From assembly GCA_948099385.1 (NCBI GenBank), contig CANUEZ040000161.1:1054001-1118000 (forward strand): a stretch of DNA of 64,000 nucleotides, read 5' to 3'. The position numbers and the translations under genes were made by a program. The notes below the pieces were generated by a model that was not told the DNA's origin, searched no databases, and was given only the letters and a program-made list of their open reading frames with translations. Shown piece after piece: positions 1-12,800 of this stretch; positions within the stretch are counted from its first letter, which is position 1, and each line of letters begins with the position of its first letter. The stretch is from Fasciola hepatica (Eukaryota > Platyhelminthes > Trematoda > Plagiorchiida > Fasciolidae).

Positions 1-355
1 ATTGCTTGCTAGGCCCTTGAAGAGAATAGGTATACTGTCTAGACTTGGCTCTTTATTCGATCCACTGGGACTAGTGGCCCTCTGCACCTTTCATCGAAAA
101 CAGTTTTTACAAAGGTTAAGTAAGTCAGTGATTGGCTGAGATCAGCCCCGCGACCCAGTGGAAACCAATGCTAGGATAGAATGGGTACGGTTAGGACGCC
201 ATCTGGATGTGACTGAAATTCCTAGGAGGGTAGAAATTAAAGCAAGCAATTGAGCAAATAGAGTTGCATATATTTTGCGATTCATCAGAGTCTAGCTATG
301 GAGTCGCCGCGTACTCGAGACCAGAGCCAGTAAACAAATCGGCCTAGTGAATGCT
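1..355 (+). mobile_element. BEL/Pao LTR retrotransposon pol relic (RT end to RNase H start)
   Basis: Frame 2 from base 2 reads a BEL/Pao pol segment around 'GSLFDPLGLVA', the conserved stretch between reverse transcriptase and RNase H, followed by 'RKQFLQRL'. The intact BEL element at 50.4-53.8 kb has the equivalent 'ASIYDPMGLVS'. A TGA replaces an expected Trp codon near base 147. A frameshift near 270 then leads to 'ELHIFCDSSESSYG', the RNase H opening with its first catalytic Asp. This is a decayed fragment cut by the window edge. No LTR was recognised. Where it ends on the right is unclear; I lose the similarity near 355. Confidence 0.75.
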
Positions 356-360
356 GTTGT

Positions 361-1440
361 TCAGTGATTCTCAATAACACCCATCATACTTGTTTGTGCT
401 ACGACTAAAGCTTCCTAGGGCGATTCTACGAATCAAGGTCAAAAAGGTAGTAGAAACAGGTTGGCCAAACTTGTTTAGCGCGATCTGGTATTGCAGCAGC
501 AGCTTCCATATCGAGCTAGTTGGGTTAAGCGCAGAACTAAGGTAAATCCAGCCAAGAACGAAGACAGATTCAGAGCAAATATGTGCGCAATTCAACTATT
601 GCGATAAGGAAGCCACAACATTCAACGGTTATTAGTCACGGGGTTAATTAACGAGACTGAATCAACGGCCCGACAACCGTTCAAGTTCAACAGGAGCGGT
701 GCGGACTTCAGCATAAGCAAATCGGGGGATGTGATCACTTCGATACGATACAACAAACGCTCACTGTGGTGCGTGTTATAGTGCAGAATAAGGAAACAGA
801 ACGAGTTGCGGATGTGGAAACAACAAAGGTGGGTAGAAATGGGCGAAACAACAACACTGGCGGCTGGCTCCTCATTCACACATCCGACGAACTCCATGCT
901 TAGCCACTCCAGACACTGGGATATGCAGGACTTACAACGAAACTCTAACCCAAAGCCTACCTCTGGTCTGCATACATTCGTAACGCCCTTTTCGCCTTTT
1001 ATGTCCTGCACATCAGCACAAGTGCCAATAGAGAGTGTCCCTTTCGAACATTTTTCGGGCAGAGAGACTTGATAAGAAAAAGGCAGTAATGACGAGTCTT
1101 GTATACAAAAAGAATGCAGTCACTCTCTATTGCACATATTTTGCTAATCTTTAGCAATCATCCACCAATACACTACAGTAACGCAGTCGCGGAATGTAAG
1201 ATCGGACAAAATTATTGCTGGCTTATCCTCAAGAGGCACATCGAATGAAAGAGAACTGAAGAATGGGTTGAGCGGAACTTCATTTCTATGGAAATATGCT
1301 TCATAGGTCGTAGTTTGGTTCAACCACTAATCATGAACCTCTTCGCTCCAGTTTCAGTCGCTACCTCCTAGCATCTTCGAGTTGAGGGGAGGTTGAATAT
1401 AAGCATAAAGTGAGAAAGAGCCAGAAAAGAAAACAAAAAA
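361..1440. other. Unassigned stretch
   Basis: Short open frames occur on both strands (for example 622-1011 minus), but none shows a recognisable domain, splice context or similarity to other parts of the window. It may continue the BEL relic on its left, but I could not align it to the RNase H or integrase of the 50-54 kb element. Confidence 0.4.
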
Positions 1441-4340
1441 GAACCCCAATGAAATGACACCACTGGCCGCGAAGTCTAGCCAAGTCACTTAATGTCCCTA
1501 GTCATCTGAGAGGCGGGTCCTGTGAACCCAAACCAGGAAGTATAACATATCCCACTTGGTCAATTACATAAGTCAAGATTTTTACACCTTTTTGCCATGT
1601 CATGGACTGACCACCTCAACCTATCTTCCTATCACCACTTGCTTTGAGGAACGGTATACGCCGAGGAAGTCTATCGGTGGGCATGCTTAACACATGTCCC
1701 GGCCACACTACCTGTTTAGATTCAGTACTTGATCCACAGACTGACCTCTGGGTCCCAACGGGTAAGCCTAAAGTCAGCATTGTTGATAAGGTTTTTCTAT
1801 CATCATCGAGCAGTACTACTGGGATATCGATGCTAAAACGCCATGAGTCCTCACCTAGCTTCTACCCTTGACGGCCGTTTTTCTGAGCCGAGCAGAAGAA
1901 CAGATCCAACTTTCGTGGCGTACACTCAGCTCCTATTAGATAACTGGAAGTTAGGCCGGCACCATAGATGACTGAGATTGGCAAGATCCAAACGCACCTT
2001 CTGTATACGCGATGACAGTTCATCATTTATCCGACCACTTGGTAAAGTGTAGCTGCAAGGGGAACAAAACTTATCGACTTCTGCTGCCATTAAAAGGTTT
2101 GGCTTAAAGCCAGCCCAGCCCTGCAGCAGCATCTAACACTACGAAGGTGTAAATCGTATGCCAAACATTGCTACTCTATTGTTTGAGCTACTTAAGAAGG
2201 CTTGAAACTTACCTGGATCTACACTCAGGAAAAAAGTTTGTCCGCCTATTCCATGTCAGATAGTTTACTGCCTGAGCAGAGATCATTGCCACTATTCTTA
2301 CACGAGGATAGGGTTATCTCAAGAATCAATTCGATTTAAAAGTTGAAGAGGAAGGGCGAAAGAGGACAACCCTGACGAACACCAACTTCGTGGTGAACTC
2401 GGATGAAAGACTGCTGTAACCACAAACTTGGCTTCAGCTGTTCGCATAAAGTATTGGAAAAGGGAAATAAATTTCTAAGGCGTGCCCTTCAAAGAGAGGT
2501 AGTACCACAGAAATCGGCGGTCGACTGAATCAAAAGCCACTTTTAGATCAAGAAAAACAGAGATTGTGGGCCTACTGAAGATGTGTCTGTACTCTAAGGT
2601 TTGCCGAAGAGTGAAGACGTGGTTGACACGAACACTGCCGGGTCTGAACCTGGCTTGATTCTCACACATAAACAATTCGCGGGTGTTAGATAATTGGTGA
2701 GGAATAATCCCGGTGAGCAATTTGCATGCGATATTTATCAGGATAAATCCTGTGTGAAACATCCCCCTTGAACTTGAGTAAGTTTTTATTTCTTGACCTC
2801 CTTATGATCCGAAATGCACTAGTCCCATCAGCAAAGTGACCTAATACCAGTGAAGTGCCACTGCGCTAGATAGTAGTTCTCCGCCAGAAAAACTTAAGTT
2901 GTTATGGATGCGCTCAGAGATTCTAGTAGAGTGACAGCGTTCCATCCTTTCCCAAGTATTTATATCACAGATATACTGAAACTGGTAAATACCATTGGAG
3001 ATGGTTTCCACAGGGTGATTTTTCACCCTCCTTGCAAATCGCTACAGTCACCAGTATATTCGCGGTTCCCTGAGAATTCGTTCACTACCTTCAGATTACC
3101 CGGAGGAGTTTCGTTATTTCCAAAACTCAAGCTTCACCTCCATCCCTGAGAAAAAGATAGTGACAACTGATCCGGTCAGGTGGCTTTACACCTCCTCAAA
3201 TAACCTGTCTCCCGCATAACCTCCTTTTCTGATGAAAGAGTGATATCTACCCGTATTCTTTCTCTGGTTGGTGTGTTCGCAAGGTCCACTGTGGACGTGG
3301 GCCAACTGAGCTGTTCTTTAAAGTGCTGCACTCCAAACGCTGTGTCTGAGAGTGAATCAGAGAGCCATCAGATTCCTTGATTACCACACTTACACCAGAC
3401 TTCCGTGGACCGGTATTTCTAGTCATACACGAAAGCTTGCCAGTATTTCCAATAGAAGCAGCCTTCTCTATGTCTCTACATTTTGTATTCCACCACGGAT
3501 CGCGGTCATTTCTCTGGGTTCTAGTCAGTTGGCGTCTCTGCTATTCATGAACTCTATTAAATGTGGCATCCGGAGGGACTGATCTACAAGCATCTAACAG
3601 AGTAAATGACATCAAAGATATTCACCTTTTGGGATACCTAGCTGAGCTGAATTCTTGTGTGATATTAGGATCGGTGTTCAAGGCTTCTTTGATGCGTTAC
3701 CAGTGATCACTTAGGAGCTGGACATCCGGCTGCATAGATAACAGTGTAGGCAGCTCCGTCTGAAAATCAGATCGCCGGTTATCGTCTAGAAGCAACTGCA
3801 CAGGATGAGTGACTTTTACGTCAGTGAGACCATGGACAAAACGTAAACAGAAGCGAGCACGTACTAAGGCGTGACCCGAGTCCACTGGCATAGACCAAAA
3901 TTGAGCGACAATCTTCAATTGATCCACATCAGCAATGATCAATGACAATATGGTCAATCGGAGTCCAACGTTGTGAAAACGTAGGACGCCATGTGAGTCT
4001 ATCTGGGGTGTAAAGAGTGATCACAGAAGTGCAGTCTTGTATGCGCTTTTCGGAGGCACAGTGTACATTTATTCTGAAAGTCTCAAGAGTTTGAGCGAGG
4101 GCAGCCTGTTGCCCTATCTGACATATTGTGTAGACATTGAAGTCAGCCAGGTGAAGTGGATACGTAGGCTTAAAAAATGCGTTTAATTTACTTCCCACTC
4201 CTGAATTACTACTTTCTTCAGAGCTACAATTACTCGTGGCTCTTTGAATCGATCTTGAACTGAAGGGACGAAAATTGGTAAGGTTTTTGACAGAAACGAT
4301 GTTGGAGGACGTATAGATCAAGAAAATTCCTGCCTTCATA
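1440..4340 (-). mobile_element. RTE-type LINE relic, endonuclease through RT to C-terminus
   Basis: Read on the minus strand, an APE-type endonuclease starts near 4200 ('FNVYTICQIGQQAALAQTLE', later 'PIDHIVI' and 'DSGHALVRARFCLR'). The RT core follows at 2762-2475 ('FRPGSVRVNHVFTLRQ' and motif A 'SVFLDLKVAFDSV'). Motif B, 'QGCPLSPF'-like, lies near 2380. A degenerate motif C reads 'EYADK' near 2240, with the second catalytic Asp lost. The C-terminal segment lies at 2132-1926 ('INDELSSRIQKVRLDLANLSHLW'). The last block, 'GHVLSMPTDRLPRRIP', lies near 1700. Frameshifts and stops separate the blocks, so this is a dead copy. The order of domains matches RTE elements; the 3' end near 1440 is approximate. 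Confidence 0.85.
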
Positions 4341-4344
4341 AACG

Positions 4345-6120
4345 CAGCTGGTGTCTACCGGTCGAAGCCTCATATTTTCTCGTTACTCGGAGTGATGTAA
4401 GCTTCTGAAGGCTGTTGCTTGACTTATAATGTTTACTTCCTATTCACATTGGAAACAGAGTCCACAGATGATCTGCCATTCTTGTGAAGTCGGTCGATGG
4501 CTCACTAAAGCGATCAGTCTATCGTGAGTAACATGGATAGGTTGATGTACACACTACCAAGTGCCTGATGAACACAGCACTCAAGGCATACTCCATAGAA
4601 GTGGAATCTAAGAAAGAAAGGATATCTCGGATACCTCAAAGACAGTAGCATGAAGAACCGCAATGTGAATCCTCGCCATCAAGTATTCGAAAAGAAGGTT
4701 GTTTAACTATTTATCTCATTGGGAGAGGACAACGTAGCAAACATGGTAGCCGGTCACTTTAATTAGCTTTTTACCAAATACGCGGTCAAAACGACGTTTT
4801 TGCTGCTGAACTCCAAGTTCAGTTCAGTTCCTCGCTCGACCGGTTTCTCTTTTACAGACGAAAGGCTGGCCATACGTATATTTCACCAATTCACTCGCAT
4901 CTGTGAGGCAGGTAACTTAGGTCAAATCACAGGGAGGCTGTCTGAACGAGTAAACAAGCAATATCCAAGTTGGAAAAACGAAGGACTATACTATTTTAAG
5001 ATTGATTTGAGAAACCATCATACCCATTTGCGAAATTATCGCACACATTTGGAAAAATGCAAGTTTACAGAACACTGTGGTTGATTTTCGCATCGGTAAG
5101 GTGCATTTCACTGAACAACTGGGCACAAGTCTCCTTGGTCGGTTGATTGGTTCGCGGGTACACAGAGGGCATTTCGCACGCTTCAGGCATATTATTCGGT
5201 ATAAAATCGATATTCTTGAGTAGAAATTCAAATCCTCATACGACGCCAACATAGTGATGGGACAGAACATAGGCACCCCAAAATTCACAATCCCATGTAT
5301 ATGCGTTCACGAGAAATCGTAGAAAAGTGGGGTGCGCTAAAAGCATTTTGTACACCCGACTAAGATGTCAGAACACTCGGTAATGAAAAGCCTGCTTTCT
5401 GCTCTTCACTGCTGACTAAGTACTACAAGTTTTAGAGATACTGTAGGAAAATTTCACAAGAACATAAGCCAGAAACAAAACAAATAGGTGACTGCCAAAT
5501 TGTTAACCATAGCTTACCAAGTGATTTCAAATCTGAGCATTTTTTTCTCATAATAATATTCTGCTCTTTCACAGAGGGAAAGTAATTACATATGCATGTC
5601 TGTCAATGGCATTTGGCTCAGTTACAATACTTGTGTATAAACTGAGAGACAAGGTCTAATAAGGTTGATCATAAGAACAACAGTCAGCAAAGCGACCTTT
5701 AGCTGCTTCGCGTGAGCGCACCAGACCTAGGTCATTTGTGATTTGCTGCGACGGCGAACTGAGTATACCAGATTATTGACTCAAATCTATAGGTTAAGAA
5801 ACCTCGTTAAATCACGTGATGCTGTCTCTCCATAACGAGTGGCTGCTCATTCAAGCCCAGAAAGCCACCCCTCTTCTGTAGCTGTTGTTAAAACAACTGA
5901 AAGAAATATTGAATGACATAACCTGGGTCATTTCGCTGCACGTTCTCCGCGCATAACACAGTTAAAGCGTTTGTTTTTATGAAAAAGTTGATCGGCGAAG
6001 TCACACGTATGAACACACGCACATATATATCCATCAGATAAGCACAAAATAATCATTTCACTTCAATACCATAGCAACATTAAACTGATCACTAAGTCAC
6101 GTCATTTATATAGTTCAGGA
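4345..6120. other. Unassigned stretch
   Basis: An open frame at 4800-5084 (+) and another at 5288-4986 (-) have no recognisable domain. AT-rich non-coding sequence follows to 6120. I see no tRNA-like boxes, splice-flanked exon or similarity to the repeats found elsewhere in this window. Confidence 0.4.
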
Positions 6121-6289
6121 TGGCATGCACGGAATGACAGTGGCTTTTGTGTGAACAAGGTTGAGGTCACTTGGAAAGCTTGACGGGCAATGACGTAATG
6201 CTTTATCCCACAAAGATGTCGGGTAGTCTGTGCTCTGATGGACCTATGCTCGATGTACCATTTCGAGCCAACTACATCCTACTAGGCGT

Positions 6290-6375
6290 CAGAACACGAG
6301 TTGTAGGTGAACATATGTTTCCGGTGATTTCATTCTCAAGTCATTACAATCACATTTGTGCGAAAATGAATTATT
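6290..6375 (-). repeat. Inverted copy of a block that follows the PLE at 24.4 kb
   Basis: The stretch containing 'GAACATATGTTTCCGGTGAT' and 'ATTACAATCACATTTG' is the reverse complement, with few mismatches, of 24560-24640, which lies just downstream of the Penelope-like element ending at 24440. It is either the 3' tail of another PLE copy or an independent short repeat. Confidence 0.55.
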
Positions 6376-6379
6376 GAAG

Positions 6380-7225
6380 AGGGTTGGAAAAAAAGTCCCA
6401 CTAAGTCGGCATTGGAGGAAAGAGGGTGAATGGGGGACACGGAAACACGTGCAACTGCATATGTCACCTCTGCGCCCTACTGTGTAACCCAGTTGAAAGT
6501 TGGCTATGGCAGTTGGAGTGCTTGGACTAATGTTTGCTGCCCGCAAAGCTCGGGCTTCTAGAGGAGGATGATAATCGCCTCGGTAGTTGCTAGTATCTAA
6601 GGGGTAATTGATTTTGACATATGTTGTAGGACCAGATGGAAGACTTTGAAGGCGAACTGGATGCCTATCGAAAGCTCAGTTTCTACCAAGTGTGTAAAGA
6701 TCAAACTTGATACTAATCCACTGCCTTCATGTCTAAGCCATGTGATGTTCTTCAGTGAGGAGCTCGAGGGTCCATCACTTTCGACGTTAGCTTCTTTTGC
6801 ACACATTGCCTGACCTCGCCAACACCACCAACACGTTTTGCATCGAAATTAATTGGAAAATCACTCGGAGTTGGGAAAGTGTGACCCACCACGGAGTGGA
6901 ATAAACCTGAGCGATATTCCAGTAAAGTAATTACATCATTTCTTCTACTCTTCCTAAGGATGTGCGACCTGTGCATGCATGTGTGTGCGTGTGCGCAACA
7001 GAGAAATTTCTCTTAACCATTCATCTGATCAACTGGCCGAGATTTTCCTTGTACATGGGTCGGTTTTTGGGTAGAACCCACAAGGGTTTGGGGCCATAGT
7101 GGTACCATTAACCTTTCCCACCCTGTGATCGTGAAGAATTTCTTTGTGGAACCACATTGGAATGTGCTGAGCCATTCGATGACGTAACTACCTTTCAACT
7201 GTGCCAACATAGGTAGCTAAACACT
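6380..7225. other. Unassigned stretch with weak dispersed-repeat blocks
   Basis: No convincing coding potential. The block near 7150-7200 ('CATTCGATGACGTAACTACC') resembles 27150-27185 ('CATTACATGACGTAAATGCC'). A second block at 6170-6230 resembles 27020-27080. These suggest one more old dispersed repeat family, which I cannot classify. Confidence 0.35.
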
Positions 7226-7229
7226 CACA

Positions 7230-9707
7230 AATATTGGCCCTCGGGCAAAAGCCCTGATGTTTGATTGTTATGAGGGATGGATTCACTCAAATTGTACAAA
7301 AATCGATAAGGATAAGTACGAGTGGTTGAGTCCTTGCAGCTCTCCATTCCTGCACTTGCGTGCACAGACTGTACCACAGCAAGTAAAAGTACTATCTTGT
7401 CGTTTTCCAAATCGGTTTGTGAAACTTTTGTCGAAAGAGAATTTGCCAAGGAACAACAATCTCGCAAGAATTGCAAATGCCCACATTGAAGCTGCACGTG
7501 AGGAGATGTTCAAGCTCATTGAAACACAACAGCGTTTCGCGACTGTTCTCGGCACGTTATCTTTAATCTGTCGAATCAAATTTGAGAACTTTTCAAGAGA
7601 AATGGTACGAAGAACCAGGCTGAAAACAATCAAAAGCCTTGAGGGCAGCATGTGCAGAACGCAACAGTGGTCAATATTCCCGACAGACACAAGCGCATTC
7701 ATTCACAATCTTCCCGGTTGTCAGTTGACCACAGCGCAACGTGAGGTTTTGTCGTTGGCATTAAATTTCAAAGTGCCGCCCAAGCAAGTGAGCCAGATAC
7801 AAACACGCGTTCAGTTCGAGAACCTTTATGACCAAGTTAAGGATATAGTGCCCACGTCATCCGACAAAGCCAGCTGGTTCAAGGCCAAGCTGGTTGATAT
7901 TTCTGAACACTACCTCTCTGCTCCCATACGTCAGTGGTGTTGTTTATCGCAAGAACATCGGTGGCGGTTAAACAACTTAGACAAATGAATGATTTCTTGT
8001 TTCTATGACCGGACAAAGGATCAGGCGTTGTAATTATGGAGAAGAAAGAATACATGGAAAAGATGGAACAAATACTTTCCGATGCGCATCGCTTCAAACT
8101 GGACACTACTCCAGAGAACAATATGCTGACAGAGAAACAAATATCAAGACAACTTCAAATTTTGCTCCTACACGGCTTCATTTCTGAAACTACATACAAG
8201 AAGCTAAAACCACTTGGAACACAGACGCCCTACTTGAGAGGATCACCCAAAGTACACAATCCTGGAGTCCCTTTGAGGCCGATATTATGCATGCAAAACT
8301 CGGCTTATCACAAACTTGCCCGGTGGCTCGTCGAAATCCTTACCCCCGTTCGGAAACATAACACCATTTTGTCTACAGGACTCATTCGAACTCGCAAATT
8401 TGCTAAATAGTATTGCAGTGACTTCGGATAAAATGTATTCCGTCGATGTTGAGTCACTTTTTACAAAGGTACCTCTTCGTGAAACAGTAGATTATCTATG
8501 TGATTTTATTTCTTCGCACAACTTTCAATTGCCTATTCCCGTTGATTACTTGAAAGAACTCATTCTTTTATGCACAGAAAACATTCGGTTCAATTTTGTA
8601 GATTAAGCTTACAAACAAACTGATGGTGTGGCCATGGGAAGCCCTCTGGGCCCAACCTTGGTAGATGTATTTTTAGGTATAATCCAAATACGGCTCTGTG
8701 ATAATATTTCTCAATTTCTATTTTACAGACGATACGTTGATGATATTTTAATTTTTTACGACTGAAGAACGTTTTATCCCTTTTGTTAACGTTCTTAACT
8801 CTGTTCACCCAAACCTCAGTGTATCTCACGAAGAAGAACGCGATAACAGTTTGTCCTTTCTAGATATTCTATTAACCAGGCGTCAGGATGGGACTCTACA
8901 GCGCAGAATCCACCGAAAAGCAACGTGGGGCGGACGTTATTTACAATTCTCCAGCTTCGCTCCAGTGGCTTACAAACGTGGATTGGTCAGAATTCTCTTC
9001 AACAGAGCCCAGAAAATTTGTACAGACGATCAAATACAAAACGAAGAGGAGTTCATAAAAAGAACGCTGCTGACTAACGGTTATCCGGAGAACTTTATCA
9101 GACAACATCAGAGGCCGAGACTTGTGCGCGAGAAACCATTGAACGTAGAGAAGAAGCAATTGTTTGTCACTTTGTCTTTTAAAGGAGATCATTTATTTAA
9201 TCAAATAAATTGTAATCTTAAGTCAGCTCTAAGGCACACATACACAGTTGCGTTTGCTGCAGACGATCAAAAGGTTATGTTTTCAAAATCACTCAAACAG
9301 TCTTGCTGGACCCAATGCCTCACATATTGTCTATCAGTTCACTTTGCAATTGCTGTGACGTATACATTGGCAGGACGGATCGTTGCTTGACTCAACGAGT
9401 GTCAGAACACATACCCAAATGGCTGTCAAACTTGATGACGCAACCTGCTGGGGCAATACACAACGACGTGAAACCGCCAGCTTCTTCGATTGGAAGACAC
9501 TTGATTGCATCAGGTCACAAACTTGACCTGACCCAGTGTTTCAAAGCATTGTTGCGCAATCCAACACCGAAACTATTAGCGTTTGGTGAAGCTATTCTAA
9601 TCACGATGCATCAGCCAGCACTGTGCACAAAAACAATTGACCCAAAATGTTTGTTTACCCTGGCGTTAACACGACAGACCTCACTCTCCCCAAAGTACGC
9701 ACTGTAA
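7230..9707 (+). mobile_element. Penelope-like element (PLE) relic with PHD-like N-terminus, RT and GIY-YIG endonuclease
   Basis: The first frame (7257-7988) starts inside a PHD-finger-like motif: 'WIHSNC', then 'YEWLSPC'. It continues into the PLE N-terminal region ('LTTAQREVLSLALNFKVPP', 'FENLYDQV', 'DKASWFKAKL'). RT follows in pieces at 8036-8410 ('PYLRGSPKVHNPGVPLRPIL'), 8316-8606 ('SVDVESLFTKVPL'), 'DGVAMGSPLGPTL' near 8625-8660 and motif C 'RRYVDDILIF' near 8730. The RT end is 'LSFLDILLTRR' at about 8850. The C-terminal frame (9303-9707) carries a GIY-YIG endonuclease ('DVYIGRTDRCLTQRVSEH'). Several frameshifts and stops show it is not functional as a single frame. PLEs use this RT plus GIY-YIG arrangement. 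The PHD-like part could be native to this lineage or a chance junction. Confidence 0.88.
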
Positions 9708-9829
9708 GAACTTTCGATCGTGTCTACTTTACTGTTGTATTTACCCCCCTACTGTACCATGTATATATACTGACACGTTTTACGTCCGCGGTTGACAAGA
9801 GTAAATGAAATGCTTGCATCTCGTGACTT

Positions 9830-12800
9830 ATGTCTTCTCTCTGTTCTAATGAAAAGTAAAACAGTTGAATCTGCCGTGCGACGGGCTCCAGGTCCCACGC
9901 GAATGTTGCTTCAACTGCTACAAACAGCCAATCGACAGCAGTGAAGAAACATCGTCGAAAAGAACCCGTGGTTACCAACAGCGGCGTAGCAGCTGTTAGT
10001 TCGGAAGACTACACATCTTTTTTGGAGGTGTCGAAAGTAGTCGGCGGAGACACAGTTCCCAGTCGAAAACCACAGGTCAGTGGAAAAAGGTGAAGTCGCG
10101 ACAACGGGAGGCGCAGCCACCTAGGAATCAATGCATTCTTGTCGTGAATTTACCGGAATCAACTGAGTAAGTCTCACAAAGTCGATTGGATCACCATTTA
10201 TCCCTTCTACTGGACATATTTGCCAAGATATTCTCCAAGAAAGAGGAGAACCTGGCAAATAATGTGAAGGTCAGAGCCGTTTTCCGCTCAGGAAAAATAA
10301 ATGAGAACGGCACTCAGCGTCCACTCAAGGTGGTCTTGGGTTCCGATGAGGAATCACGTTCGGTGTTACAGCAGTTCTACAGACTGAAAGGAGAGAAAGT
10401 GCATCTCCTTCGAGGTCTGGACTCTGAGGACAGAAAAAGTAATGAACAGGCTTTACTAGAGCTCCACAAATGCTGGGCCACTGGGGAATCAGGTCTATTT
10501 ATCCAGAAAGTGCGAGTACAAAGGAAGCGTCTTCAACTGCTGTGGAAGCCATTCACTCTCAACAGCATCACAAACCAGGCAGTTCTAGCAGTGGAGATTC
10601 AATGAGGGCTCGCACGGAGAAGGAAAACAGGCGAGAGCAAGTACTTACCGTATCGTCTAATGTCAGGAATCTATTGAATAAGCAAGATGAGCTCGAGGCT
10701 TGGGTGGTTCTTCACTCGCCAACATTGGTCGCCTTGAGGGAGGTGATTGATTCGGAAGTGGCTCTCAGGATACACGTATTATCGTGCTGATAGGAGTGAA
10801 GCGCGTGGAGGAGGAGAAGTGGCGATGTGATTCGAGCCGATGTCCCTTCGCTACTGTTGGATCACCAGTTGGAACCGGAGGGCCTTGGAGAATCTCCCTG
10901 GTGTCACGCAAAGCTGACAGTCAGTGGATTTGAATTGGTCGAAGTCATTTATTAATCCACAGCATCAGATTTTCCAGAAATACTGACTGGCGTACAAAGT
11001 TGGGCTGACGATGGTCAGTGTCTAATTTTTGATGACTTCTACTCTCCCAAAGTTGACTGAAAGAATCTACAGTGCATTGCAGGAGCGCATTTCATTTTCC
11101 CATGAGATCCTGTTGACGATGCTGCAGCGCGCCCTGTACCAACATGTCAGGATGCCATCCCGAACACAAGATCTCCAAATCTCTATCATAGACTTGATAA
11201 TATCTCCAAGACGTTCCTATGGGAGCAGACCGAATACTTACCTCCACTAAGGAGCAGTGACCAGGCAGTGTTGACCATCATCTGGAAGATAGGAGCGATT
11301 TTCGTTCCCACACCGAAGGGTGGCTTCAACTTTTAGAGAATGCCAGAGAGGCTGCGTCCTCAATGATATGCTATCCCCAGGGTCCGTAAGAGAAAGACAA
11401 GACTTGGGAAGTAGTTTGAGATGGAATCCTTCAATTATGCCAAACGTTTGCTCCATCATCTAGACATCGACCACATGCAAAAGGTCCACATCCGTTTGAC
11501 TCGCAACTCAGGCTTTTTTGAAGGGTCGGAAAGGTGCATGAAAACCATATCACACATGTGGAGAGAGGTTTGGCCACCACCGCACTATCCGTAATCGCTG
11601 CACTTAAATGAAGCCAGAAAAAAAGCATGTTTGAGGAGACGTTAGAAATGGATACGATTTGTGCACACAAATGTCTGCTTGCTTATCTGCGACGGAGGAC
11701 ACGAGCTACAACTGCTATCCCAGGCCTACAGGATGGACACTTGCTGGGAATTACAGCTGAACACAAGGCGTATATATTAGCGGGGCATTACTTGTCAGTC
11801 TACGCTCCCGAACTGAGGGATAATCATCCAACACATATTGCAGTGGACTCTCCCTGCATGTCGTGCGAGGAAATATACGAGAGCCGTGCGTGCCGTCAAA
11901 GTTCACCAATCCCCGGGATCTGGTGGTATGCATCCTTTAGTGGTAAAGCAGCTGATCAATGTGGTGATTGTCAGTCAATCACACGACTGTTCATCGCGTC
12001 GTTATCAGCAGGATAGCTCCCCAGAAATGGAAGAAAGCTGTTGTTGTCCCAATATACAAAGGTGGGGCGAAGGCCGAGACCGTCAGTTATCTACCTGTCA
12101 GTCTAACACTGATGGTGGGAAAGGTTATGGAAAGCCTGCTGGTCAGGCGACTCCGGGAACATATCGGTTTAAACAACCTACTTGTGGACAACAACATGGC
12201 CTTTGAAAAAGTAAGCCGTGCCTAACAAATATGTTACTTGCACGAGAACACTGAACGAATGCCAAGGCCGAGAGACACCCTACGGACGTATTCTTCATGG
12301 ATTTTAGCAAAGATTTTGACCATGTTCTACTCGACCGTCTATTAGGTAGGCTCAAGGTTCTGGGTGTTGTGGCTCCCCTGATTCCGTGGATTCAGTACTT
12401 CCTAAAGGAGGATCTCCGCAGTATGAGTAGCACTGTCAGTGTCAGTACAGAAAATGGCTACCCGTGGTGTGACTCAACGGTCGGTTCCAGGCCCGCTCCT
12501 CTTCCTGGCCTACGTCAATGAACTGACGGCAATTTTCCAATCGCCTAGTCCCATCTATTCAGACGACCCTAAGATCTAGCGTACGATGACATCAAATGCA
12601 GATGAGGTTGTTCTTCAGGAGGGTAACAAGGCCCTTGAAAGATGGTCTGATCTGTGGTCCCTGCCAGTCAACACCGACAAGTGTGCACATATGCGAGTAG
12701 AGATCCGTTTAGTAAAGGGAGTCTGCTAATAACACGAGGCACCCCTCCGCTTTTCTGTCTGCGAAAAAGATCTGGAAGTGATTTTAACCTCGTCACTAAA

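Noticed and set aside
7283..7702. 139-residue minus-strand open frame opposite the PLE
   Set aside because: It is the antisense shadow of the PLE frame at 7257-7988, which has recognisable domain sequence.
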